A DNA stretch of 6,618 nt from an uncultured Burkholderiales bacterium (GCA_903926695.1 CAIYKK010000358.1:1-6618); one strand, 5' to 3'; positions 1 to 5,934 are shown, counted from the first letter of the stretch. Made by a program: numbers and translations. The notes: generated by a model from the letters alone, not told the origin.

Positions 1-601
1 CCAGCGCGTTGTAGCCGAGCACGGCGGGAATCGCCACCGCCAGCCCCATCGCCGTCATGATGAGGGACTCGCCGACCGGCCCGGCCACCTTGTCGATGCT
101 GGCTTGGCCGCTCAAGCCGATGGCCAGCAGCGCATGGTAAATGCCCCAGACAGTGCCAAACAGCCCGACAAACGGCGCCGTCGAACCCACCGACGCCAGC
201 ACGGCCAGACCGGACTGCATCCGGGCGGTGATGTCGTCCATCGAGTTGCGCAGGCAGCGCGTGACCCAGTCGCTCAGGTCCAGCGCGTCATGCAGCTGGG
301 GGCGCATGTTGCCTTGTTCTTTGTGCAAAACGTGGGCGGTGGCTTCGCGGCCTTCGAGCGCGAGCAGGCGAAATGGATTGGCCGCGCCTTGGTCAAACCG
401 GGCCAGCCCGTCGGCAAAGTCGGCGCTGTGCCAGAAGCTTTCGGTTGATTTGGCCTGGGTCGAGAGGCGGCGCAGGTCCAGCGCCTTGATGACAATCACG
501 ATCCACGAGGCCAGCGACATGAGCAGCAGCAGCACGGCGACGCTTTTGGTGACGATGTCGCCTTGAGACCAGACGTGGGCCAGGCCGAATTGGTTTTCCA
601 T
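1..601 (-). CDS. exbB: ExbB, TonB-system proton channel subunit (C-terminus cut by window edge)
   Basis: Inner-membrane subunit of the TonB-ExbB-ExbD motor, which uses the proton-motive force to energise outer-membrane receptors. The reading frame starts at ATG 601 and runs off the window after 200 residues; the family is usually about 230-245 long. Visible: a first membrane segment around residues 17-38, a long cytoplasmic loop, then the conserved second segment at about 137-162 (SVGSTAPFVGLFGTVWGIY) and the third from about 174 (GPVGESLIMTAMGLAVAIP). Thr150, Glu178 and Thr183 correspond by my alignment to E. coli Thr148, Glu176 and Thr181, polar residues of the channel. It starts 20 bp after the tonB stop, with GGAG about 10 nt before the ATG, so it is almost certainly cotranscribed with tonB. 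exbD would be expected just outside the window. Motor proteins such as TolQ and MotA are related, but the tonB neighbour settles ExbB. Confidence 0.95.
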   Translation of the reverse strand, partial: MENQFGLAHVWSQGDIVTKSVAVLLLLMSLASWIVIVIKALDLRRLSTQAKSTESFWHSADFADGLARFDQGAANPFRLLALEGREATAHVLHKEQGNMRPQLHDALDLSDWVTRCLRNSMDDITARMQSGLAVLASVGSTAPFVGLFGTVWGIYHALLAIGLSGQASIDKVAGPVGESLIMTAMGLAVAIPAVLGYNAL

Positions 602-621
602 TTAGTGACTACTCCAGAGAA

Positions 622-1452
622 TTATTCAAGAACAAAATTGATGGGGACGTTGAACCACATGTCTTCGGCCACACCGCCGCGCTTGCCGGGCACGTAGCGC
701 CATTTCATCACGGTGGTGAGGGCGGCCTGGTCCAGGCGCTCGAAGCCGCTGGACTGTTTGAGTTCGGCTTTTTGGGGCTGGCCGTCGGCGCCTATCAGCA
801 CGCGCACGATGACTTTGCCTTGTTCGCCCAGGCGTCGGCTCAGGGGCGGGTAGGCGGGTTTTGGGTTTTGCAGGTAGTCGGCGTTGCTCGATGGCAGCTG
901 CCTCGACGCCGGGGCGGGCGGCGCGGCGGGTGCTGATTGGCCTGCCGGGGCCGCTTGGCCTGTAGCGGCTGGTGCGGGCGCGGGCGGGGCTGGCGCACTG
1001 GGGGCGAGGCTGCCCGCTGGTGCGTTGGGCGAGGGCGTTGGGTCGGTGATGGCTTGGGGCTGGGCTTTAGGCTGGGCCGGTGTCTTGGGAACGGCTTTTT
1101 TCTGCACGCTGGGCGCGGCAGATGTCACGGGCTTGGTGGACTTGGCGGGCGGCATGAGTGGCGTTGGGGGGGCAGGTTCTGCTTTGAGTGCGGGCGTTTC
1201 GATCAGATCGGCCAGCGCCTGAACCGGCACCACCAGCTCTGGCGGGCGAATCGCCGGGCCGCTTTGCAGCGCCCAGATCAGGCCGACATGCAGCGCCACC
1301 ACCACGGCGGCAACCAGCGCGTTGCGGCGCAAAGGGGCAGGCGGCGCAGGCAGCGGACCCGCATCCGGGGCGGCGGTTTTGATGGCATTGCAGGAAAGGC
1401 GCGGCAGCTTGAGGCGCGCAGGAGGAGAGCCGGGCAGGGCGGTGGCGTTCAT
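622..1452 (-). CDS. tonB: TonB energy-transducing periplasmic protein
   Basis: Couples the ExbB-ExbD motor to outer-membrane receptors by spanning the periplasm. It has 276 residues. Residues 1-43 are a Pro/Ala-rich cytoplasmic extension. Residues 44-62 form a single membrane anchor containing His55, which matches the position of the functional His20 in E. coli TonB. About 65-189 is a long linker rich in Pro, Ala and some Lys. The C-terminal domain spans about 190-276, with the typical NPKPAYPPLSRRLGEQG segment (Tyr201-Pro202) and a WRYVPGKRGG stretch. The start is fixed: ATG 1452 is the only ATG before the anchor, and an in-frame TGA (1462-1464) lies four codons upstream. No convincing Shine-Dalgarno precedes it. 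The N-terminal extension is longer than in E. coli, though extended TonB proteins are known elsewhere. Probably transcribed from the bfd promoter and followed 20 bp later by exbB. Confidence 0.95.
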   Translation of the reverse strand: MNATALPGSPPARLKLPRLSCNAIKTAAPDAGPLPAPPAPLRRNALVAAVVVALHVGLIWALQSGPAIRPPELVVPVQALADLIETPALKAEPAPPTPLMPPAKSTKPVTSAAPSVQKKAVPKTPAQPKAQPQAITDPTPSPNAPAGSLAPSAPAPPAPAPAATGQAAPAGQSAPAAPPAPASRQLPSSNADYLQNPKPAYPPLSRRLGEQGKVIVRVLIGADGQPQKAELKQSSGFERLDQAALTTVMKWRYVPGKRGGVAEDMWFNVPINFVLE

Positions 1453-1475
1453 GCAGGATATTCAAAAAAGGCGGC

Positions 1476-1497
1476 AAAAAGGCGCAGGCGTGCCTGC
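1476..1497 (-). terminator. Possible weak terminator or attenuator before tonB
   Basis: On the transcribed strand a 5-bp stem GCAGG/CCTGC with a four-base CACG loop (1484-1497) is followed, after GCC, by TTTTT (1476-1480). It sits between the stop of the 28-residue ORF and the tonB start. The stem is short, so full termination is doubtful. It may reduce tonB expression relative to bfd or be an mRNA processing site. No replacement promoter for tonB is obvious downstream of it. Confidence 0.35.
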
Positions 1498-1511
1498 ATT
1501 TTCGGGGCGTA

Positions 1512-1598
1512 TCAACGGTGAAAAATCCACCAGGCCGCGCCGGTCACCAAAACCAGACTCAGCGCCAGCGGCACGATCAGGCTGCCGAGGTGATCCAT
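1512..1598 (-). CDS. Putative 28-residue single-pass membrane protein overlapping bfd
   Basis: I do not recognise this as a named gene. ATG 1598 to TGA 1512 encodes a 28-residue peptide beginning MDHLGSLIVPLALSLVLV and ending AAWWIFHR. About residues 5-25 form one strongly hydrophobic segment. The acidic N-terminus and basic C-terminus suggest N-out/C-in topology. Its start lies inside the bfd 3' end (22-bp overlap, different frame), which suggests translational coupling. AAAGG lies about 7 nt before the ATG as a plausible ribosome site. By hand count 22 of 28 sense codons end in G or C, matching the coding style of the neighbours. A longer version from an upstream start at 1703 would lie mostly inside bfd and adds a basic stretch that looks like a bfd shadow, so I prefer the short form. 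It could also be chance. Confidence 0.45.
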   Translation of the reverse strand: MDHLGSLIVPLALSLVLVTGAAWWIFHR

Positions 1599-1810
1599 GC
1601 CTTGCCTTTGGAGACGGGCGCGTCCAGCGACAGATGCGCGGTCGGGGCGGTGGCGCTGCACTGCGTGATCACATCGCGGGCGCAGTTTTCGCAGCGGCCG
1701 CACTGGGTGGCCACGCCGAGTTCAAACTGAATCTCGTCAAAACCCATGCCAGCGCGGGCGTGGCGGGCAATGTCGCGGTCAGAGATGCGGCGGCAGACAC
1801 AGATGATCAT
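1577..1810 (-). CDS. bfd: Bacterioferritin-associated ferredoxin (Bfd)
   Basis: A small [2Fe-2S] ferredoxin of the BFD family that passes electrons to bacterioferritin, reducing stored Fe(III) so iron can leave the shell. It has 77 residues; E. coli Bfd has 64. The cluster motif is Cys4-X-Cys6 ... Cys37-X2-Cys40, with the QCGRC signature as in E. coli QCGKC. An extra Cys43 follows. The tail after about residue 55 is poorly conserved and slightly longer than usual. ATG 1810 is chosen because it places the first cysteine at residue 4, as in E. coli; the ribosome site is weak. The gene is first after a promoter overlapped by a Fur-like operator. It heads the run to tonB-exbB rather than sitting next to bfr, which is about 3.6 kb upstream in the same strand orientation. 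Iron-starvation induction fits a role in releasing stored iron. Confidence 0.93.
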   Translation of the reverse strand: MIICVCRRISDRDIARHARAGMGFDEIQFELGVATQCGRCENCARDVITQCSATAPTAHLSLDAPVSKGKAWITSAA

Positions 1811-1849
1811 AAGGTGGCCCGTTAATGGCTGGGTTCAAACAGATGGCTT

Positions 1850-1879
1850 ATCTTAAATGAGAATGTGTCGCATTTGCAA
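1850..1879 (-). promoter_or_regulatory. Probable sigma-70 promoter of bfd-tonB-exbB
   Basis: On the minus strand a -35-like TTGCAA (1874-1879) and a -10-like TAAGAT (1850-1855) are separated by 18 bp. Transcription would begin near 1843, leaving a leader of about 33 nt before bfd. The stretch is clearly AT-rich within GC-rich surroundings, and the Fur-like palindrome occupies the spacer. Predicted by eye. Confidence 0.6.
1855..1875. promoter_or_regulatory. Fur-box-like operator upstream of bfd
   Basis: The plus strand reads AAATGAGAATGTGTCGCATT followed by T. It is an imperfect palindrome: seven of ten base pairs match around the centre at 1865. The core TGAGAAT-N-TGTCGCA has one half-site matching the 7-1-7 Fur consensus (TGATAAT-N-ATTATCA) in six of seven positions. 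It lies between the -35 and -10 elements of the bfd promoter, where bound Fur-iron would block polymerase. Its minus-strand core is nearly the same as the operator before the siderophore receptor. Confidence 0.65.
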
Positions 1880-1956
1880 TAAGAGTCCAATTTGTTTGAA
1901 AGCTGTAGGGTTAAGCCAAGAGGCCGGGGTGGTCACAACTGGCCGCAGCGGCTGGT

Positions 1957-2679
1957 TTAAACGTCGGCCCACATGCGCAGCAGGTTGTGATAGCAGCCGG
2001 TCAGGCGCACGATTTCGGGCGTGTCGGACGAATTGCCCGCGCTGCCGTCCTGCAGGGCGCGCTCCAGCGTTTGCTGGCGCAGGGTGGTGATCGCCATGTC
2101 CATGTCGTACAGCAGGCGGCGCTGGGCGTCGGCGCGCACCATGCTTTCGATCCAGAAAAAGCACGCCAGACGCTCGCCGCACGTTACCGGCTCCACCCGA
2201 TGCACGGACGTGCCCGGATACATCACCAAATCGCCCGCCTCAAATTTAATGCGCTGCTCGCCGTAGGTGTCCTGAACGACCAGTTCGCCGCCGTCGTAGC
2301 TGGCCGGGTCGGCCAAAAACAGCGTGCAGGAAATATCCGTGCGGACATGGCGCGCCGTGGCCGCATGCGTGCGCACGGCGTTGTCGATGTGGTCGCCAAA
2401 ATAATTGCTCGCGCCGCCGTAGCGGTTAAACAGCGGCGGATAGACCGACTTGGGCAGCGCGCCGGTCACAAACATCGGGTTGCGCGCCAGCGCCACCGAA
2501 ACGATATGGCGCGCCTGCTGGGCGGCGGGCAGGTCTTCGGGCAGTTGCAGGTTTTTTTTCACTGCGCCGCTCTGGCTGCCAGCGGTGATGCGGCCATCGG
2601 CCCAGTCGGCTTCGAGAATGAGCTGGCGCACCTGGGCGAGTTCGCCCGGCGTGAGGACGTGGGGAATGCGAAGCAGCAT
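1957..2679 (-). CDS. piuC: PiuC/YbiX-type Fe(II)/2-oxoglutarate-dependent dioxygenase
   Basis: Cytoplasmic non-haem iron oxygenase of the PKHD-type hydroxylase family (E. coli YbiX, Pseudomonas PiuC), usually encoded beside a catecholate-siderophore receptor. The exact substrate is not established to my knowledge; a role in processing or using the siderophore is inferred from this linkage. It has 240 residues. Iron ligands are visible as His97-X-Asp99 ([11 protein letters not shown]) and His160 (GTSVHRVEP). Arg170, ten residues later, is the expected 2-oxoglutarate-binding residue. The segments [18 protein letters not shown] and the ending YHNLLRMW match YbiX closely. ATG 2679 is preferred because it aligns with the family start ([13 protein letters not shown]) and has AGGAAA upstream, although 11-13 nt away. 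An in-frame TTG at 2742 would add 21 unrelated residues. It follows the receptor by 80 bp, presumably in the same transcript. Confidence 0.93.
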   Translation of the reverse strand: MLLRIPHVLTPGELAQVRQLILEADWADGRITAGSQSGAVKKNLQLPEDLPAAQQARHIVSVALARNPMFVTGALPKSVYPPLFNRYGGASNYFGDHIDNAVRTHAATARHVRTDISCTLFLADPASYDGGELVVQDTYGEQRIKFEAGDLVMYPGTSVHRVEPVTCGERLACFFWIESMVRADAQRRLLYDMDMAITTLRQQTLERALQDGSAGNSSDTPEIVRLTGCYHNLLRMWADV

Positions 2680-2704
2680 GGTGAGGATTTCCTGAAAAAG
2701 AAGT

Positions 2705-2734
2705 CGGGCATTGCGTGGGTGGCGCAGACGCCCG
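2705..2734 (-). other. Potential mRNA hairpin between receptor gene and piuC
   Basis: The arms CGGGC (2705-2709) and GCCCG (2730-2734) can pair, as can TGCG (2712-2715) and CGCA (2723-2726) inside them, leaving a 7-nt loop. On the minus strand a pyrimidine-rich CTTCTTTTTC follows, then the piuC ribosome site. It could attenuate piuC, protect the receptor mRNA end, or be a chance structure in GC-rich DNA. Confidence 0.3.
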
Positions 2735-2759
2735 AGGTTCAAAAAGCTGGATTAAAAAC

Positions 2760-5168
2760 TTAGAACTTGCTGGTCAGCGTCAGGCGCACGCTGCGGGCGT
2801 CGCCCGGCGCGGCAAAGCCCCGGTACAGCGTGTTGTAGTACACCTTGTCAAACAGGTTGTCGATGTTGAGTTTGACGGTGTTGCCTTCGCTGACGCGGTA
2901 TTCGGCCAGCAGATCGGCCTTGACATAGCCCGGCGCCCGGTTGGGGTTGAGGATGGTTGTGGTCACGCCGGTGGCGGGATCGGTCACATTGGTGGTGACG
3001 GCGTTGGCGGGCTTGTTCTGGCTCACGGCGGTCAGGCCGCCGCCGATGCGCCATGTGTCGCCGATGCGGTAGGTTGTGAACAGCGTGGCCTGGCGGCTCG
3101 GGCTCAGGCCCGGATTTTGGCCGACTTCCAGCAGGCCAGCGGCATTCGTGCCTGACTTGTCAATGAAAGCGCGCAAAAAGCCGACGCCCGCAAATACGTC
3201 CCACTGCGGCGTGATGCGCCCGGCAATCTCGAATTCGAGCGCATCGGTGTGGCGCTTGCCCGAGAGCAAGTAGGAATTGTTGGCCGTGTCGATGTCGGTG
3301 TTGCGCTCGTTGTATTTGTCGGTGCGGGCCAGCGCGGTGCGCAGCGACAGGTCGCCGCCGTAGAGTTCCCATTTCGCGCCGATTTCCATGTTGCGGCTGC
3401 TTTCGGGCGGCGTGTTGGCCGACTGCGGATCGAACTGGTACAGATCGCCCGAGGTGTTGAACGAGGTGCCGTAGGCGGCGTAGTAGCTCACTTCATCGGT
3501 GGGCTGGTACATCAGACCCAGGCGCTTGCTCAGCAGCGTGTCCGAGCGCGACAGCGCCGTGTTGTTTGGGGCCACATTGCCGGAGCGGTCATAGTCGCCC
3601 TGGAAGCGGTCAATGCGCAGGCCGCCAACGAGTTTCCAGTTCTTTGCCAGCTCAATCGTGTCCTGCAGATACAGCCCCAGCGTGGTGGCCTTGAACTGGG
3701 TCGCCACCTGCTCCGTGAGGTTGCGGCTGACGCCTGCGCTGCTCGGGTTGCCCACGGTGGTGGACGGCTTGGGCAGCAGGCCATTGGCCGTGAACAGCGC
3801 ATTGGCCAGGAAGGGGTAAATGGAGCGGCTGGAGTTTTCAACCGCGTACTCGCCGCCTATCAGCAGGCTGTTTTCGCGGCCAAACCAGTCGGTGGTGGTC
3901 AGGTAATCGGTCTGCAGGAAGGTGTGGTGTTCTTTGCCTGATTTGGAGTTGTTGTTCCGGGTGACCACCGTGTTGTCCGTGAGGTTGGCCAGCGTGGTGC
4001 CGACCGCAAATTTGGACTGCGTGGCCCACATGTCGCGGGCGTAGTGGCCGTCGCGCACCGTGGTTTTGAGGCTGCTGCCGTCGGCCCAGCGGTGGGTGTG
4101 CGACAGCGTGACCACATCGGCCTTGTCTTTCTGGAAATCGCTGTCGAGGCCGTACCAGTATTTGTTCGTCGGCGCGGCTGCCGGGCGGCCTTCGAGCCAC
4201 TGAAAGCCCCAGTCGGGCTTGTCGTTGTAATTGAGGTGGTAGTAGCTGACCTCGAACTCGTTGGCCGTGCCGATGCCAAAGCGGTAGTCCAGCGCCAAAC
4301 CGCGCCGCTGGGTGGTGGCGCTGGCCTTGTCGCCGCGCCCGTCGCCGTCGGTGGTCATGGCGTTGATGCGCAGGGCCGCGTCGTCCGCCAGCTTGAAATT
4401 GAAATCCCCTTGCAGGCGCAGGTAGTTGCCGGTGCCCACGGTGGCGTTGACTTCATGCTCGGTGATCAGGCGCGGCTGCTTGCTGACCTGGTTGATGATG
4501 CCGCCGGTCGAACCCCGGCCAAACAGCATGGAAGCGGCGCCGCGCAGCACTTCCACACGCTCGACGTTGAACGTGTCGCGGTTGTACTGGGCAATGTCGC
4601 GCATGCCGTCCTGATAGATGTCGCCCGCCGCGCTAAAACCCCGCAGCCGGATGTTGTCGCCCACGCGCCCGCCTTCGCCCGCCTCGAACGTGATGCCGAC
4701 GACGTTTTCCAGCGCGCTTTTCAGGCTGTCCTTGCCCTGGTCGTGGATCAGCTTGTCGTTCACCACGGTGAGCGACTGCGGAATGTCTTTGGCGGGCACG
4801 GGCATTTTGCCGACGCTGGTGATGCCGCTCTGGTAGGTCTGGCCCAAGCGGTCACGGGTGCCGGTGACGGTCACGGGCGCCAGCGTCTTGGCGGACGCGG
4901 CGGACGCGGCGGATGTGGCTGGCGTGGCTGGCGTGGCGGCGGCGGAGGCGGCGGAGGCGGGCGCTTGCGGCGTGGGCGCGGTGCTTTGCGCCCAGCTGCC
5001 GAAAGAAGCGGCCAGCATCAGCGCGCCCAGCGGCAGCAGCGCCCGGTCAGCCGTCGATGGCGCGGGACTGGCGTTTTGAGAAAGTGCAGGCGCGCCAGCC
5101 GAAATGCGGTTCACGCGGGACGATGGGGCGCGCAAAAAGCGGCGCGGGCGAGCAGAAGAATGTGCCAA
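2760..5168 (-). CDS. fiu: TonB-dependent catecholate siderophore receptor, Fiu-like
   Basis: Outer-membrane beta-barrel transporter for ferric siderophores, energised by TonB. In order: a basic N-region and signal sequence (hydrophobic LLPLGALMLAASFGSWA, likely cleavage near residue 60), an Ala/Pro/Thr-rich linker (about 62-94), a TonB-box-like LAPVTVTGT (about 96-104), a plug domain with DIPQSLTVV, IRLRGF, DIYQDGMRDI and RVEVLRG, then the barrel ending in Phe, the usual last residue of outer-membrane proteins. No N-terminal signalling (STN) domain is visible. RDTFNVERVEVLRG and GGIINQVSKQP, together with the adjacent piuC, favour the Fiu/PiuA group; the siderophore itself cannot be read from sequence. 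I chose TTG 5168 (802 residues) because GGAG lies 7 nt upstream and it is downstream of the promoter. The frame stays open to ATG 5342, but that codon precedes the promoter and Fur-like site, so it is unlikely to be used. Confidence 0.92.
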   Translation of the reverse strand: MAHSSARPRRFLRAPSSRVNRISAGAPALSQNASPAPSTADRALLPLGALMLAASFGSWAQSTAPTPQAPASAASAAATPATPATSAASAASAKTLAPVTVTGTRDRLGQTYQSGITSVGKMPVPAKDIPQSLTVVNDKLIHDQGKDSLKSALENVVGITFEAGEGGRVGDNIRLRGFSAAGDIYQDGMRDIAQYNRDTFNVERVEVLRGAASMLFGRGSTGGIINQVSKQPRLITEHEVNATVGTGNYLRLQGDFNFKLADDAALRINAMTTDGDGRGDKASATTQRRGLALDYRFGIGTANEFEVSYYHLNYNDKPDWGFQWLEGRPAAAPTNKYWYGLDSDFQKDKADVVTLSHTHRWADGSSLKTTVRDGHYARDMWATQSKFAVGTTLANLTDNTVVTRNNNSKSGKEHHTFLQTDYLTTTDWFGRENSLLIGGEYAVENSSRSIYPFLANALFTANGLLPKPSTTVGNPSSAGVSRNLTEQVATQFKATTLGLYLQDTIELAKNWKLVGGLRIDRFQGDYDRSGNVAPNNTALSRSDTLLSKRLGLMYQPTDEVSYYAAYGTSFNTSGDLYQFDPQSANTPPESSRNMEIGAKWELYGGDLSLRTALARTDKYNERNTDIDTANNSYLLSGKRHTDALEFEIAGRITPQWDVFAGVGFLRAFIDKSGTNAAGLLEVGQNPGLSPSRQATLFTTYRIGDTWRIGGGLTAVSQNKPANAVTTNVTDPATGVTTTILNPNRAPGYVKADLLAEYRVSEGNTVKLNIDNLFDKVYYNTLYRGFAAPGDARSVRLTLTSKF
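4891..4963 (-). repeat. Low-complexity Ala/Pro/Thr-coding repeats in the receptor linker
   Basis: Short imperfect tandem units on the plus strand (gcggac, gtggctggc and gcggcggag types) encode an Ala-Ser, Ala-Thr-Pro rich stretch between the signal peptide and the TonB-box-like sequence. Such a tract is prone to slippage, and unit number may vary between strains. Six- and nine-base units would keep the frame. Confidence 0.6.
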
Positions 5169-5175
5169 AAGAAGA

Positions 5176-5179
5176 CTCC
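5176..5179 (-). promoter_or_regulatory. Ribosome binding site supporting the TTG start of the receptor
   Basis: The minus strand reads GGAG followed by a 7-nt spacer TCTTCTT and then TTG GCA CAT. This is the only well-spaced Shine-Dalgarno I found before a usable codon between the promoter and the signal sequence. The later in-frame GTG (near residue 19 of the TTG form) has no such site, and the ATG near residue 51 falls inside the signal sequence. Confidence 0.6.
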
Positions 5180-5294
5180 AAGCGTGCTTCGGGCCTGCGC
5201 GGCCACGGAGCGGGTTTGAGAAATAGCTTGGCTGTGCTCGGAGTCGTTCGGGTGCGGTGAACGGGAGTTGGCTGGCTTGTAAAGTTCGTTGTGA

Positions 5295-5326
5295 AGTGTA
5301 TATCAAATGCGAATAATTCTCAATAA
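5295..5326 (-). promoter_or_regulatory. Probable promoter of receptor-piuC
   Basis: In this AT-rich patch, TTGAGA (5318-5323) with TACACT (5295-5300) gives a 17-bp spacer. An alternative is TTATTG (5321-5326) with TATACA (5297-5302), spacer 18. Either starts transcription near 5288, leaving a leader of about 120 nt before TTG 5168. The Fur-like site covers the -35 and spacer. The exact hexamers are uncertain. Confidence 0.55.
5308..5322. promoter_or_regulatory. Fur box upstream of the siderophore receptor
   Basis: The plus strand reads TGCGAATAATTCTCA, a 7-1-7 inverted repeat centred at 5315 with six of seven pairs matching. It strongly resembles the Fur consensus TGATAAT-N-ATTATCA. It overlaps the predicted -35 and spacer of the receptor promoter, the usual place for Fur repression. 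The extended plus-strand sequence AAATGCGAATAATTCTCA recurs with three changes at the bfd promoter. Confidence 0.8.
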
Positions 5327-5364
5327 CTTGTTTGAAAAACAACGCACTTGCCCCAGAAACGACA

Positions 5365-5384
5365 ACGGGGCTGAAAAGCCCCGT
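5365..5384 (-). terminator. Rho-independent terminator of bfr
   Basis: A perfect 8-bp stem ACGGGGCT/AGCCCCGT closes a four-base loop (TTTC on the transcribed strand). A T-rich TGTCGTTT follows. It begins 34 nt after the bfr stop and separates bfr from the receptor promoter. The T-tract is interrupted, but the stem is strong. Confidence 0.75.
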
Positions 5385-5418
5385 GGTTGAATGCGCCCGC
5401 TGCGGCGGCGGCGGCTGA

Positions 5419-5895
5419 TCAGCTCAATTCGCCCATCTGGCTTTGCAGGTAGTTTTGCAGGCCCACTTTGGCGGCCAGCTCGATCTGGGTTTCCAGAAAG
5501 TCGATGTGCTCTTCGGTGTCGTCCAGAATTTCCAGCAGCAGGTCGCGCGAGACGTAATCGCGCACGCTTTCGCAATAAGCCATGCCTTCCTTGACGGTGG
5601 CCTGCGCCCCGGTTTCAAGGCGCAGGTCGCTGCCCAGCGCTTCGAGCACGTCCTCGCCAATCATCAGCTTGCCCAAGTCCTGCAGATTGGGCAGGCCGTC
5701 GAGCATGAAAATGCGGTCCATCAGCTTGTCGGCGTGTTTCATTTCGCCGATGGATTCTTCGTATTCCTTCTTGGCCAGCTTGCTCAGGCCCCAGTGTTTG
5801 AACATGCGGTAATGCACAAAATACTGGTTGATGGCCGTCAGCTCGTTTTTAAGCTGGGCCTGCAGATGTGCAATGACTTGCGGGTCGCCTTTCAT
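5419..5895 (-). CDS. bfr: Bacterioferritin
   Basis: Haem-containing iron-storage protein that forms a 24-subunit cytoplasmic shell, oxidising Fe(II) at a di-iron ferroxidase centre and storing Fe(III) mineral. It has 158 residues, the same as E. coli Bfr, and aligns without gaps in the regions I compared. Ferroxidase ligands Glu18, Glu51, His54, Glu94 and His130 are present, as is the haem ligand Met52 (GEMKHAD). Position 127, normally a bridging glutamate in a Glu-X-X-His pattern, is Thr here (DDTEEHID), with Glu128 and Glu129 next to it. The [19 protein letters not shown] and [10 protein letters not shown] segments are typical. A strong AAGGAGG (5901-5907) 5 nt before ATG 5895 fixes the start. 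It appears monocistronic: ahpF is 87 bp upstream, and a terminator follows. No Fur-type box like the other two lies in front. Confidence 0.97.
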   Translation of the reverse strand: MKGDPQVIAHLQAQLKNELTAINQYFVHYRMFKHWGLSKLAKKEYEESIGEMKHADKLMDRIFMLDGLPNLQDLGKLMIGEDVLEALGSDLRLETGAQATVKEGMAYCESVRDYVSRDLLLEILDDTEEHIDFLETQIELAAKVGLQNYLQSQMGELS

Positions 5896-5934
5896 GGAAG
5901 CCTCCTTGTGCGGTGTTGAGTCTCAAAGGGATCG

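Noticed and set aside
937..1521. A 194-codon Gly/Arg-rich plus-strand open frame opposite tonB
   Set aside because: It mirrors the Pro/Ala-rich TonB linker, and GC-rich repeats keep antisense frames open.
1599..1703. Longer 63-residue version of the small membrane ORF
   Set aside because: The extra N-terminal part lies inside bfd in another frame and is Arg-rich shadow sequence; the short ATG form has a better ribosome site.
1942..1952. GCCG-CTG-CGGC hairpin just after the piuC stop as a terminator
   Set aside because: Only four base pairs with a three-base loop and no T-run follows on the minus strand.
2680..2742. Extension of piuC to an in-frame TTG at 2742
   Set aside because: The added 21 residues have no counterpart in YbiX, whose start aligns with ATG 2679.
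1987..2763. A 258-codon plus-strand open frame opposite piuC
   Set aside because: Antisense shadow of a gene with clear HxD...H catalytic residues; low-complexity composition and no recognisable motif.
4044..5219. A 391-codon open frame on the plus strand opposite the receptor gene
   Set aside because: It lies wholly opposite a clear receptor gene, is full of Val/Ala/Gly/Arg from antisense GC-rich codons, and shows no domain I recognise.
5169..5342. Extension of the receptor to ATG 5342
   Set aside because: It places the start upstream of the predicted promoter and Fur box and gives 58 residues with no signal-peptide character.
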